64,000 bases of DNA from LVI-A0039 sp033105485 (GTDB taxonomy: Bacteria; Bacillota_I; Bacilli_A; UBA3375), in assembly GCA_033105485.1 (NCBI GenBank), contig CP136956.1, positions 930,001-994,000 on the forward strand, read 5' to 3'. Every line of letters begins with the position of its first letter. Within the stretch, counting starts at the first letter, position 1. Shown here piece by piece: positions 1 through 10,300 of the stretch. The translations under genes and the position numbers were made by a program. The notes beneath the pieces were generated by a model. That model was given only the letters and a program-made list of their open reading frames with translations. It did no database searches and was not told where the DNA came from.

Positions 1-1508
1 TACACAGGCTTAGAACTATCAATTTCATCAAGTCTATTTCTCATTTCACTCATTGGTATATTAACAACTCCATCAACGTGACCACGTGCATACTCATTAG
101 CTTCACGTACGTCAATAACTTGAGCATCTGATTTCACTAAATCATATACATCTGTGAAGCGAACTTGTTTATAATCACCTTCTAATAAGTTTGTTGCAAT
201 GTATCCCATCTTGTTAATTGCATCTTTACCTGTACCAAATGGTGGTGCATAAGTTAGTTCTAAGTCAGCTAAGTCATATACATCCATCTCAGCTTTAATT
301 GCTGTTGCTAAAACATCAATACGTTTATCTGCAACTCCGCTACTCACTGCTTGTCCACCTAAGATTTTTCCTGTTTCTTGTTCAAAGATTACTTTTAAGA
401 TTACTGGTTTTACACCTGGCATTAGCCCTACACGGTCTGTAGGCGCTGCATAAGCAACTTCATATTTAATATCAGTATTTGCTAGTGCTTTTTCATTTAA
501 TCCTGTACTTGCCATTGTTAGGTCAAATACTTTAATAATACTTGAACCAACATATCCATTGTTTCTAACTTTTTTTCCACAGATGTGATCTGCGATTAAT
601 CTACCTTGTTTATTAGCAGGACCTGCTAATGCTAATGGCATAGTCTCATTTGTAATTTGATTCTTAATTAAAATTGCATCTCCACCTGCATAAACATCCT
701 TATCTGATGTTTGATAATTACTATCAGTAACAATATATCCGCGGTCTGTCATTTCAATTGAACTTCCGGCTAAGAATGCTGTGTCTGGTTTAACTCCAAT
801 TGATAAGATTACACCATCTGTTTCAACAGTCGTTCCATCATTTAATACAACTTCTGTTTCGGTAAATGAATCTACCATTTTACCTTTAATTAACTCAATA
901 CCATGGTCTGCAAATGCTAAGTCAGCATGGATTGACATTTCTTTATCAAATGGGGCTAGAATTTGGTCATTACCCTCAATCAGTGTAACTTCATATCCTG
1001 CTTCACGTAAGTTTTCTGCTGCTTCAACACCAATAAATCCACCACCAATTACTGTCATGTGTTTGGGCTTAATAGTTTCTAAGTGTTCCATAATTTTTGC
1101 TGTATCAGGAACTGTTTTAAGCGTAAAGTGCTTAATTAAGTCTAAACCTTTAAACGGAGGAACAATAGCTTGTGCTCCCGGTGTTAATACTAATTTATCA
1201 TAACTTAATTTGTACTCACCTTCTGGTGTGTTTACAACTACGTATTTTTGATCGTTGTTTACACTTGTAACTTCACTGTTTACACGTACATCTAAGTTAT
1301 ATTGACTATTTAACTTTTCAGGTGACATTAATACTAATTTTTCAGTCTTATCAATTGTTCCTGATAAACGATAAGGTAAACCACAGTTTGAGAATGACAC
1401 GAATGGCCCTTTATCTAATACAATAATTTCTGCTTTTTCATTTAATCTTCTAAGTCTAGCTGCAGTACTAGCTCCTGCTGCAACTCCACCAATAATCACA
1501 TATTTCAT
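1..1508 (-). CDS. CoA-disulfide reductase with C-terminal rhodanese domain (3' end outside window)
   Basis: FAD/NAD(P)H-dependent pyridine nucleotide-disulfide oxidoreductase of the CoADR-Rhd type, which reduces CoA disulfide or persulfide in the cytosol. The N-terminus MKYVIIGGVAAG is an FAD-binding Rossmann motif. SFSNCGLPY carries the single redox Cys (about residue 42) typical of CoA-disulfide reductases. A second nucleotide-binding motif (VIGGGFIGVEAAENL) and the FAD motif YAGGDA follow. The last visible part (VIDVREANEYARGHVDG) opens a rhodanese domain whose active Cys lies beyond base 1. The ATG at 1508 follows GGAAGTA on the minus strand. About 502 residues are visible, so nearly all of a roughly 550-residue protein is present. 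The neighbouring gene coaX makes CoA, so the two may share a CoA theme. An NADH oxidase of the same family is the alternative. Confidence 0.88.
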   Translation of the reverse strand, partial: MKYVIIGGVAAGASTAARLRRLNEKAEIIVLDKGPFVSFSNCGLPYRLSGTIDKTEKLVLMSPEKLNSQYNLDVRVNSEVTSVNNDQKYVVVNTPEGEYKLSYDKLVLTPGAQAIVPPFKGLDLIKHFTLKTVPDTAKIMEHLETIKPKHMTVIGGGFIGVEAAENLREAGYEVTLIEGNDQILAPFDKEMSIHADLAFADHGIELIKGKMVDSFTETEVVLNDGTTVETDGVILSIGVKPDTAFLAGSSIEMTDRGYIVTDSNYQTSDKDVYAGGDAILIKNQITNETMPLALAGPANKQGRLIADHICGKKVRNNGYVGSSIIKVFDLTMASTGLNEKALANTDIKYEVAYAAPTDRVGLMPGVKPVILKVIFEQETGKILGGQAVSSGVADKRIDVLATAIKAEMDVYDLADLELTYAPPFGTGKDAINKMGYIATNLLEGDYKQVRFTDVYDLVKSDAQVIDVREANEYARGHVDGVVNIPMSEMRNRLDEIDSSKPV

Positions 1509-1596
1509 ATTACTTCCTCCGCTATATAACTGTTTGGTTATATTTATTTTCAAATATATTATACATCATTTGCCATAGCAAGTGGTCAGTTTACAT

Positions 1597-1620
1597 AAAA
1601 AAAGTAGCTTTCGCTACTTT
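1597..1620 (-). terminator. Intrinsic terminator of coaX
   Basis: On the minus strand AAAGTAGC-GAAA-GCTACTTT is followed by a T run. The coaX stop codon (1614-1616) lies inside the stem. Confidence 0.85.
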
Positions 1621-2342
1621 AATCTTTTTCGCATATATGAATCCAGTCCAATATTTACTAGTTTATCTTCACGACGATACGCATCGATATAGAAATCACT
1701 TGTGTCTCCACCAGTAATAAATACTTTGAATTCACGCTCATACATCGTTTCAATTTGACTAATGATTTCTTTCACTGCTCCATTTGTTCCGTGATATACC
1801 GCTAAATCAATGCATGCTTCAGTATTAGATGCACGCCCTGTTTTAATTTTCAAACCGTAATCACCATCTAAAGCTTCAGCACCTCCAAATAAACTCATCT
1901 TAGATAATCTAAAACCTGGATAGATATAAACTGCTTCAATTGTTTTATCAACAACCGCTGTCACTGTAGTAGCAGTTCCACTATCCACAACAATAACGTC
2001 TTTATAACCATCTGCTAGAGCTCCATAGCATCCAATAGCAATATCACTACCTAGCTCCGCGAAACTTCCTTTTACTGGTGGATTACCTAAGTACATATCA
2101 ATCATATCATCATAATCATTGTGATCTACGATTGTCACTTGTGGTAATTTTTGTTTTACCAAATCAATGACTGACTGCTTCACGCTACATAAAGCTACAT
2201 AATCTAAGTCATCAGTTAATTTATCTTCAATTTGATTTATGATATCACTTGATTCTTCTCTTGAAAACGACTTGATGTTTCCATTCTCAAATCTAGCTAA
2301 TTTAATTGCAGTGTTTCCTACATCAATTGTAAGACCCTTCAT
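1614..2342 (-). CDS. coaX: Type III pantothenate kinase
   Basis: Phosphorylates pantothenate, the first step of CoA biosynthesis in the cytosol. The ASKHA-fold motifs are in order: DVGNT phosphate-binding loop at residues 7-11, a GSD segment near 98, and VVDSGTATT near 120-128 with the second phosphate motif, followed by the YPG turn. At 242 residues it is slightly shorter than the usual 250-260. The start overlaps the stop of the upstream lipoprotein gene as TAATG, so the two are probably translationally coupled. The stop lies in the terminator stem. No CoaA-type kinase is visible nearby. Confidence 0.93.
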   Translation of the reverse strand: MKGLTIDVGNTAIKLARFENGNIKSFSREESSDIINQIEDKLTDDLDYVALCSVKQSVIDLVKQKLPQVTIVDHNDYDDMIDMYLGNPPVKGSFAELGSDIAIGCYGALADGYKDVIVVDSGTATTVTAVVDKTIEAVYIYPGFRLSKMSLFGGAEALDGDYGLKIKTGRASNTEACIDLAVYHGTNGAVKEIISQIETMYEREFKVFITGGDTSDFYIDAYRREDKLVNIGLDSYMRKRLK

Positions 2343-3097
2343 TATTTAGTCTCGCTTGATTCTTCATTTGTTTTATCTTCTTCTAATAAACTAGCTGGAA
2401 CTTCTACTTCTACTTCATCGTATGAATAGTTGTTTTCAATTTTCACTGTAGTTTTAGTTGACTGCGTGTCATCACCAGTTTGAGTAAAGCTTAGGCTTTC
2501 TTTTTCTAATAATCCAGTTTCTGGATTTACATAATAACTAAGATTAAATGTTCCATTAATAAAGTCCGCTTGCATGATATCAGCGCTTACAAATCCAAGC
2601 TTAATAATCGGATCAAACATTGACTTGGCAACTTCAGTATCTAGTTTATCGAGCTCCAATGTATATTCATTAACGTTAACATCTTTCCCATCAACTTTTA
2701 TTTTTGTAGATTTCGGTTCCAAGATATCATCTTCGTACTTTGATAAGTCAGGAGCATCAATATATAATGGTGCATATAAAACTTCACCTTCATCATCAGC
2801 ACCTAGGATTTCACCTTTATTGTCTACATAATATTCAACTTTATCTGTATTGTCGTCAAAGTTGATATCTGCAGTAATTTTATCGTAGTCACTACCATAG
2901 GCGATATTAATTGAACCTTCAACAACACCTTCGATTTCAATATTGTCATATTGTGTTGAATATTTAAAATCACTTTGAATTGTACCTGTTTTTAAGTTAT
3001 AACTATCTTCAATTGCAGAAAGTAATTCATTATCAGTTGCACTACACCCTGTTAATAAAATTGTAGCCATAATTGGTATATATAAGATTTTCTTCAT
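2342..3097 (-). CDS. Hypothetical lipoprotein
   Basis: A secreted, lipid-anchored protein of 251 residues. It has a type II signal peptide with lipobox LLTGC (Cys about residue 18) after a short charged start (MKK). The rest is rich in Asp, Glu and Tyr and alternates beta-like stretches, for example EGVVEGSINIAYG and VEYYVDNKGEI, and ends in an acidic tail (LLEEDKTNEESSETK). This recalls LolA/LppX-like lipoproteins, but the family cannot be assigned from sequence alone. AAATGGAGGAAAC precedes the ATG. It overlaps coaX by one base and so shares its transcript; no functional link to CoA is evident. Confidence 0.8.
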   Translation of the reverse strand: MKKILYIPIMATILLTGCSATDNELLSAIEDSYNLKTGTIQSDFKYSTQYDNIEIEGVVEGSINIAYGSDYDKITADINFDDNTDKVEYYVDNKGEILGADDEGEVLYAPLYIDAPDLSKYEDDILEPKSTKIKVDGKDVNVNEYTLELDKLDTEVAKSMFDPIIKLGFVSADIMQADFINGTFNLSYYVNPETGLLEKESLSFTQTGDDTQSTKTTVKIENNYSYDEVEVEVPASLLEEDKTNEESSETK

Positions 3098-3151
3098 GTT
3101 TCCTCCATTTTTGTATATTATAACACAATCAGTAACAATTCGCTATATCAC

Positions 3152-3180
3152 AAAAAAGAGACCAAGTTTCCTTGGTCTCT
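3152..3180 (-). terminator. Terminator of first major-pilin cassette
   Basis: A 10-bp stem AGAGACCAAG/CTTGGTCTCT with loop GAAA on the minus strand, then a T run. It ends the transcript of the 46-residue pilin gene at 3255-3395. Confidence 0.85.
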
Positions 3181-3194
3181 GAGAGAATATTAAT

Positions 3195-3244
3195 TTTGTT
3201 TTAGTTTGAATTATGAAATTTTGTTTTAGTTTGAATTATGAAAT
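3195..3244 (-). repeat. 25-bp tandem duplication in pilin 3' UTR (copy 1)
   Basis: Two head-to-tail copies of a 25-bp AT-rich unit containing GTTTTAGTTTGAATTATG (plus-strand sense) lie between the pilin stop codon and its terminator. The same 50 bases recur at 3914-3963 in the second cassette. Confidence 0.9.
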
Positions 3245-3254
3245 TCTTTTATAA

Positions 3255-3395
3255 TTATTTAGCAGCTGCTTGAGATTCAATCTCAGATGCAGTACTACCG
3301 ATTGCTGAACTCATTGTGCTTCCTAATAACATTAATACTGCTGCTACTACGATTACACCTAAAATAATCCAGATCATACCTTGGTTCTCACCCAT
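3255..3395 (-). CDS. Small pilin-like subunit (copy 1)
   Basis: A 46-residue protein that begins MGENQGMIWIILGV, continues as one hydrophobic helix to about residue 25, and ends with a small-residue/acidic tail (SEIESQAAAK). This is the build of a Flp/Tad or archaeal-type pilin reduced to the assembly helix. There is no basic leader before the helix, only Met-Gly-Glu-Asn. GAGGAGGTACCAAG gives a strong ribosome site. It is 43/46 identical to the pilin at 3974-4114, with near-identical 5' and 3' untranslated regions. It sits downstream of the adhesin and the pilus operon and is probably a major fibre subunit. It was too short for simple ORF finding and was found by translating between promoter and terminator. 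Confidence 0.8.
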   Translation of the reverse strand: MGENQGMIWIILGVIVVAAVLMLLGSTMSSAIGSTASEIESQAAAK

Positions 3396-3466
3396 CTTGG
3401 TACCTCCTCATAGTTTTTTTATATTTATACGTAGTTTAAAGATTTCTTCTTGATTACTACATTAAT

Positions 3467-3495
3467 AGAATGGCACTTTTTGAGCACACTGTCAA
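3467..3495 (-). promoter_or_regulatory. Promoter of pilin copy 1
   Basis: Minus strand TTGACA (3490-3495), 17-bp spacer GTGTG...AGTGC, then a weak -10 CATTCT (3467-3472). The same -35 and spacer ends are found at copy 2, whose -10 is much stronger. A leader of about 65 bases, shared by both copies, follows. Confidence 0.65.
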
Positions 3496-3627
3496 CATTT
3501 TGTACAAAAAATTTTAAATTTAAGTTAATAACTACGAAAAAAACCCTAAAACATGGGATTTTATTATAGTTGTCTTTACTGCTCATAGTGGCACATGACC
3601 CACTATTGTGCCAGTTCAAACTAATGT

Positions 3628-3656
3628 TTGACATAGTAACTTGTTTTCACTATGCA
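3628..3656 (+). promoter_or_regulatory. Candidate antisense promoter
   Basis: Plus strand TTGACA, 17-bp spacer, TATGCA. No plus-strand gene lies downstream. A transcript from here would run antisense through pilin copy 2 to the plus-strand terminator at 4253-4273. The -10 match is only moderate. Confidence 0.35.
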
Positions 3657-3870
3657 TATAACCTGTTTCTAGTGCAGCGCTTGATAATCAAACTTATGAG
3701 TCTACCTTAGTGCAGTATTTCAATTTTATAACTTCGTATGTTTTTAATAGTATTAACCCTATTGTAATAACAACTAAGATAACACAAATCCCACTTCTAT
3801 TTTCACCATAATAAATGACCCATTTTATAAATACTCATCTGAACAAAACGATATTATAGGAAGTACGTAC

Positions 3871-3899
3871 AAAAAAAGACTAGGCTTTTGCCTAGTCTT
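3871..3899 (-). terminator. Terminator of second major-pilin cassette
   Basis: Stem AAGACTAGGC/GCCTAGTCTT with loop AAAA on the minus strand, followed by seven T. It closes the transcript of the pilin at 3974-4114. Confidence 0.87.
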
Positions 3900-3913
3900 G
3901 AGAGAATATTAAT

Positions 3914-3963
3914 TTTGTTTTAGTTTGAATTATGAAATTTTGTTTTAGTTTGAATTATGAAAT
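3914..3963 (-). repeat. 25-bp tandem duplication in pilin 3' UTR (copy 2)
   Basis: Same two-unit repeat as 3195-3244, displaced by exactly 719 bases. It shows that the cassette was duplicated together with its untranslated regions. Confidence 0.9.
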
Positions 3964-3973
3964 TCTTTTATAA

Positions 3974-4114
3974 TTATGAAGCTGCTGCTTGAGATTCAAT
4001 CTCAGAAGCTGTACTTCCAATTGCATCACTCATAGTTCCACCTAGTAACATTAATACTGCTGCTACTACGATTACACCTAAAATGATCCAGATCATACCT
4101 TGGTTCTCACCCAT
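3974..4114 (-). CDS. Small pilin-like subunit (copy 2)
   Basis: 46 residues, MGENQGMIWIILGV..., differing from copy 1 only at three positions (GG for GS, SD for SS, and final Ser for Lys). One membrane/assembly helix from about residue 7 to 25 is followed by a short polar tail. AAGGAGGTACCAAG precedes the ATG. Its promoter is the best in the locus (TTGACA-17-TATACT), so it is probably the more highly expressed copy. It lies in a monocistronic cassette between the adhesin gene and copy 1. A major pilin of a Tad-like or archaeal-like pilus is the likely role. A membrane peptide of other function cannot be excluded without structural data. Confidence 0.8.
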   Translation of the reverse strand: MGENQGMIWIILGVIVVAAVLMLLGGTMSDAIGSTASEIESQAAAS

Positions 4115-4185
4115 CTTGGTACCTCCTTATAGTTTTTTTATATTTATACGTAGTTTAAAGATTCCTTCTTGATGACTACACTATT

Positions 4186-4214
4186 AGTATAGCACCAGTT
4201 AGCCACACTGTCAA
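4186..4214 (-). promoter_or_regulatory. Promoter of pilin copy 2
   Basis: Minus strand TTGACA (4209-4214), 17-bp spacer GTGTGGCTAACTGGTGC, TATACT (4186-4191), with an extended -10 TGC. Confidence 0.85.
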
Positions 4215-4252
4215 TGAAATGTGCGATACCTTTTATATAATCCCCACAAACT

Positions 4253-4273
4253 CCCGTATTTACGGGCTTTTTT
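4253..4273 (+). terminator. Orphan plus-strand terminator
   Basis: CCCGT-ATTT-ACGGG then C and six T on the plus strand. Every annotated gene here is on the minus strand, so it would end only an antisense transcript, or insulate the locus. Confidence 0.5.
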
Positions 4274-4339
4274 ACAAAATAAGCGGTCTGATAAATGTGC
4301 CACATAGTGCCACTTTGTGCCATTTTAGAAACTTTTAAA

Positions 4340-4366
4340 AAGAAAAACTAGGCTTTTGCCTAGTCT
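4340..4366 (-). terminator. Terminator of the large surface-protein gene
   Basis: Minus-strand hairpin ACTAGGC/GCCTAGT with a four-base loop, immediately after the stop codon and followed by T-rich sequence. Its core is the same as that of the pilin copy 2 terminator. Confidence 0.8.
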
Positions 4367-7300
4367 TTATGCTTTTACTCTATAAGTATCTAACCAGTTG
4401 TTTTGTAATTTAAAGCTCTCTAAAAGATCTAAATTACTTTCAATTTGATTTTTAATTTCAAATGTACTATCGATTTGTCCACTTGTGATAACTTCATATT
4501 CTGCACCACATGTGTCTTTCTTAATACACTCAACTTCTTCATCACTTGGATTGGTACGTTTAAAGTAGAATGACGATTCATCTCCATAATACCCTATTGG
4601 TAATGATGTTACTTCAACTTTATCAGCAATTGTTATATTTGATTTATTTAAACCAAATTGTGCTAGATATACGTAATACTGGAATTTATCTCCCACTTCA
4701 ACTTCTGTGCTTAATGGGAATCCATTGCTTACGGTATTAGCAATAACTAAGTCTGTATCTGTACTATCATTACTTCCGGCGATTACGTTCTCTAAAACAC
4801 TTGACGCAAAGTGATAATTTGAATTTGTATCATTATAACAATATTTACCTGTGTAGTCTTCATCAGCTTCGCTTTCAAGCTTACATTCCGAACTAATTAA
4901 GTTATTATATATACGACCATTATAGTCTTCAATAATGTATCGGTTGTCTAATACTGATGTAAGTTCGATTACTCCGTCTTCTGAGATAGAATATGTATCT
5001 TTAAAGTAGATATCTTTATAATCTTTATTATTGATTGTAGATTTACTTGTTTCTAATGTTTCATCAAGTGCATCTGCAGTAATATTTAATAAATGATATC
5101 CCTGAGGTATACATTCTTCATCACTACTGCTTGCTGAACAAATTTCATCTTCACTTGGTACATATACTAGTTGTGGATCAAATACCTCAGTTAAATCATC
5201 AACATCCACATATGAACCATCTGCGAACTCTTTCCAGCTCGATGGTACGCTATCTGAAGGGGTTGTTGAAATATACGCATTAATACCATCTAGTGTTAGC
5301 AATGCATTCTCAGCTTCGTTTATAGAGTTCTTTTGTTGAACACTTAGCACTTCTTGGCTGTACTTAGTTGTAACAGGCGTTTCAAATCCGTCAAATAATG
5401 TATAATTTGCACGCACTTGTGTAGTTTGCCCAATTGGGTTTAAGTTATCTGCAAACTCCTGAATATCAGTATTGTCTTCCACTTCAAAATCTTGCTCTGC
5501 AGGATACCAACGTCTAATTGGGACCTCGAAAACTTTCATATCATTGTCATATATACTAAGTAATATATCTTCATACATGTCGAAGTTATCATCAGAATAG
5601 AAACTCATATCTTCTTTATCTGGGATTGGAATTACAATGTCACCATTTAATTTAGGACGTGTAGTCTTTCCTGTTTCTGGATCTACTGTTCCCTCTTCGT
5701 TTTCACACACATTTGAATCACAGTTTAAATATTTGTAGCTATAACTAATACTGTTACTATCTGTTTGAACGTGAAGTACTTCATCATTCATGATTGTATC
5801 AATATCTAAACTAAAACTTTCTAAAATATTTAAAACAATATCATTTAAATAGTATGTTTCAGTGTTTCCACCTTGTGTACCTTTATTAAATTCAACATCA
5901 GATGTAATTACAACTTCTACCCCAGTTGCTACATCTTCTTTCACTTGGAAGTTGTATTCCATTCGATACTCATATCCATAGATATTATTTTCAACAGGGT
6001 TTGTAAATGTAACTGTTGATGTATTTGTTACCATATCTAAATCCTGTGTATATAGTCTGCTATCAACAACTTCCCAATCATCTTCAGTACGAGTTCCTAA
6101 GAAATCTCTTCGGTAAATCGTTACATCTGTATCAGCACTTGTAATCTTGTTATCTCCATCAATATCCACGAATTCAATTTCATCTGGAATATTAACTGTT
6201 TGCGTAACATAGTTGAAGTCTTGGAAATATGGTATTGGAATATTAGTAGACTGATACTTGAATGGATAGCTGTTATAGACGTTTACTGGAACACTATCAA
6301 TTCTGTTAGCAACGCTATCGTTAACACCATCTCCGTCTCCATCATACTCATAGCTAACTTCTTCCCATCCGTAGAATTCACCTAATACTTCAATCTGAGA
6401 TAATGGTCCATAGGGCTCAATACATTCTCCGATTAGCATATCTAGTCGACCAAGGTCTAAACCAAGACCAATTGTAAATTCACGGGCATTTTCATAAATT
6501 GTAACTGTACTATGTGCTAAACCACCACCATCAATCATAAACATACTTGATGGTTCACTAGATGCATCTGATTTAGTATACATCTTGATGTAGTTGTCGT
6601 ATTCTTCTATTTCACCAATACTATCACTAGTTATACCAACCATGCTCTTTTCAAATCCATCTAGATATAATTCATCTTTATTGATTTGAACTGATTCGGT
6701 AATGTTGTCTCCCGTATACTCATTTAATCCCCAAATTGAGAATGTAAATGGTAAGTTTATTTCATTTCCATCTTTATCTTTAGTAATAATGTGAATAGCA
6801 TTTGTCTCTTCACTGTAGCTTTCAGTAGTAAAGAACATCGGAAGTTTTACACTTGCCCCACCGTTGGTTCCTTTATTATCCATGCTATATGCAGACTTAA
6901 TACCTTGTTTAGATGAAACTTCAATTGTTGCACCTTTATAAAGTTTGTTTTTAATTCCTGCTTGAGGATCCCACTCACCAATATCTGCAGTATAAATAAG
7001 ACCTGATTCATCACCATTTGGACCTAATCCTGTTGCTGCTTTCGGTGCATTTTCTACTGAAACAATTGGCGTATTAGATAACGCCTGGTTACAAATTTGA
7101 TATTCGTTGTTTCCACCTTCATAGAATTCAATCATGAAGTCTTCAGTTTCCCCATATAAAGTTGTAAAGTCTGTTGCTGCAAGGTTTGTTTTAACACTAT
7201 TTTTATTACTTAAAATACGTACCCTTGCAAAAGTTGTATCACCAGAAGATATTGTTGAGAATGAAGGGTGTAAGTCAACTTTAAATGTCACCATTCCATA

Positions 7301-10300
7301 CTCATTGTATGCAGAACTTGATACACTTTCAACTTGTCCTTCAAAATCTTCAAACTTCCCATTTTGGTTCCAGTCAATCCAAAATGCAACGGATGTATTA
7401 CCATCTGCTGTATATGGGAACGAGATATCTAAACTACTTTTAACTAAGTTGATTTTTCCTACACCGTCTGTTGACATATTGAACCAACCAGTTTCATCGG
7501 TAATACCTGTTGTATCATCTCCACGTGCATCTTCTGAATGAAGTGCTGTCGCTTCCGCATCTGCATGGGCCTTTCTGTTTTCATTTAAGTTTAGACCTAT
7601 ATTATATCGTTTACTACCAGTAGCATCTTGACATGCACTACCATAACTTTCTGGAGCATCACCACAATCTAAAGTAGCTCCTTGAATTGATAGTTTAATG
7701 TTTAGCCTTGTATTTATCAGCTCCCCTGTTTCGTGGTCTACCGCTCCAACCATCGCAATAACATCATAAGTACCATTTGTTGAGAAATCAACCGATGACT
7801 GATCTATGATTCTAGTGTATCTTGTTTCATATAAAGGATCAACCGCTGTATATTCACCATTTAAGTGAACATTATAAACCGGATCTAAAGTAATATCTCC
7901 TGTATGGGTAATTGAGTCACTTGTTGCAGTTACACTATAATCTTCTGTTGATGTTGAATATTTAGGGTGCTTTTGCTTTGCATAAATAACACGTGTTTCT
8001 GCTGATAATTTAAACGTATCATTTACAGTATATGTATTTCCGGCTACATAACCATAAATACGCTCACTTGTCGAAAGGTTATTGTTCCCTTTTACAATTG
8101 TTCCTAAGTTATCTGGGTTATATGGTAATGATTGACTAACAACTGCTGTATCACCTGTTAGTTTAGTACTCTTTTTAATAGCACCATTTAAATAGTATAC
8201 TCCGTAGATTTCGTTACTAGATGTAATCGCAGTACTATTTATTTTCTTACTACTTGTAACATCAACAAATGGGTTTTGAAGCGAAATTACCTCGTACATA
8301 TATCTTGTTGATACAGACTTTGGATTGTAACTCTTGATATTACCAGATTCACTTGTGTAAATACTAGCGTAATCTTTAGGACTGATTCCTAAATCATTTA
8401 AGTTAAGAGTAATGTCTTGTCCTAAATACGTGAACTTATTATTACTATCAATAGCTAATGTATCAATAGCTAATGTATTAGCAGCTTGATCATATTTAAA
8501 CGCATATCCACCTTTAGTTTGGTCAAGAGATGGGAATACAGAATAATCAAATGACGTCGTTTTTGTTGTTGTTTTATTCATTTCAGTAACTGTAACATCA
8601 CATTCACCAAACTTAATTAAGATACTACTTATACCTGCTGCTTGTAATTTATCTTGGTAAGCTATTTTACCATTTTTGTAAGTAAATAAACCATCTGAGT
8701 TGGTACGACTTGAAATATCATAACTGTTACCACCATCAGTAATTAATACATATGTATCACTTGTACTCGTATTTCTCATCGGCATAATTTGAGTATAGTT
8801 ATTTGCAGTATTAAATGAATATCTATAGTCAATATAATTTAATCCATCATAGTTATAACCATTACCTAACGTACTGTCCGTGATATTAGATTGCACTTTG
8901 ATTAATTCCCCATTATCGTAACTAGCTAATACTTCATCGTTTTCTGCAGTATTAACTGACTTCGTAATTACATTTGTACCTGCTGTACTTGATATTGTTT
9001 CATTTAAATTGCTACATGTAGATATAACTCCATAAACAATAGTTAGTTTAGTTCCTTCGGTAATATGACCAGTTTCAGCTGAAGAAGTACTACTAACCCC
9101 AATATATTCATATCTTGGGTTTTGAATTGCAAAGTCTCTTGCATTATACTCGCTATTAATTGTTGTTATATGAGTTGTATCTGCTACTAGTTTATTTCCA
9201 TCACTATCAACGTGTGATACTGTTAGAGAATATTCTTTGTCTGTCTCAACATATGTTAAATTGATAACCACATCTTCATAAGTGTGAACACCAATTAGAT
9301 CTCCTTCAACACCTGATAAAGTGTAGTTTGTAATAATTGGTGTAGTAATCTCGTAACCTTCACCTGCAATACCATATACATATGTACTGTCTTGCAGCTT
9401 CTCTCCAGCTTCATTTAAGTAATTTACTGTAATTTCACTATCATAGATTTGTTCTACTTGGATATCAATCACTGTATCTTCCGTTAATTTAAATCCTTCA
9501 GTAACCATTTGGGCCTTATCAACGCCTACTACCGAATATTTACCAGGGATTTTAAGTTCCGTTCTAAATGTATGTCCGGCCTCACGTGTGTACGTATTAG
9601 TTTGAATTACTTCATCATATTGATCAATTAAGTTGATAGTAACTTGTACTAATTCTTGTTGACGGTCAAAGTCATAACTCATAATTGATTCTTCTGATGT
9701 ATTGATTGCTCCATCAATTGCATAGAAGTTATTTCCGTACACATTACCATTTAAAGTTGTATCATTTAGCGAGATATCAGCGTTTGGTGCTAAAATACTT
9801 AAATCAATTTCATCATCTACATCTTTTTCTCCAGCGATGAATATTTCTGTTGCATTTGGTGCATATAGTGTTGTGTTGTATGGAAGATTAGATGTTATAT
9901 TTGTTAAGCTAACAACATCTGCGTCTGTTCTAATAATAAGGTTCTCATTCGTATTTAAACCTTCAATATTTATATTATGAATCTTAGAAATAGTTTGTAC
10001 TTCTTCAATTTCTTCTGTAACATCTTCTGATGTCGTCTCTTCTGATGTTGTCTCTTCTGATGTTGTTTCCTCAGAACCTACTTCAGATGTTGTTTCACCA
10101 ACTTGAGCTGCTACTTCTGCGCTAAGTTTATCAGTCTCGACTGTTTTGGCATAACTGTTTACTAAGGTTCTCACCTCAGTTTCTTCAATAGGACTACTAT
10201 CTAAATCATAAACTAATATCGATTTATCTTCATTAGTATATGTTACTTTAATACCTCCAAGATTTTTTTCATCACCTTCTTCGATTTCAAGCTTTTCAAT

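Larger units (their letters stand above)
3396..3973. other. Intergenic region between the two pilin cassettes
   Basis: Holds the leader and promoter of pilin copy 1 (to 3495), an inverted repeat ATAGTGG/CCACTAT near 3588-3610, a plus-strand promoter-like site at 3628-3656, and the 3' UTR and terminator of pilin copy 2 (3871-3973). The 69-codon open frame at 3425-3634 overlies the pilin promoter, has no ribosome site and is not believed. No other gene is seen. Confidence 0.7.

Noticed and set aside
781..1203. Plus-strand open frame opposite the CoA-disulfide reductase gene
   Set aside because: Shadow of a well-supported gene on the other strand; no signals.
3425..3634. 69-codon minus-strand open frame upstream of pilin copy 1
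   Set aside because: It covers the pilin leader and -35/-10, has no ribosome site, and its product looks random.
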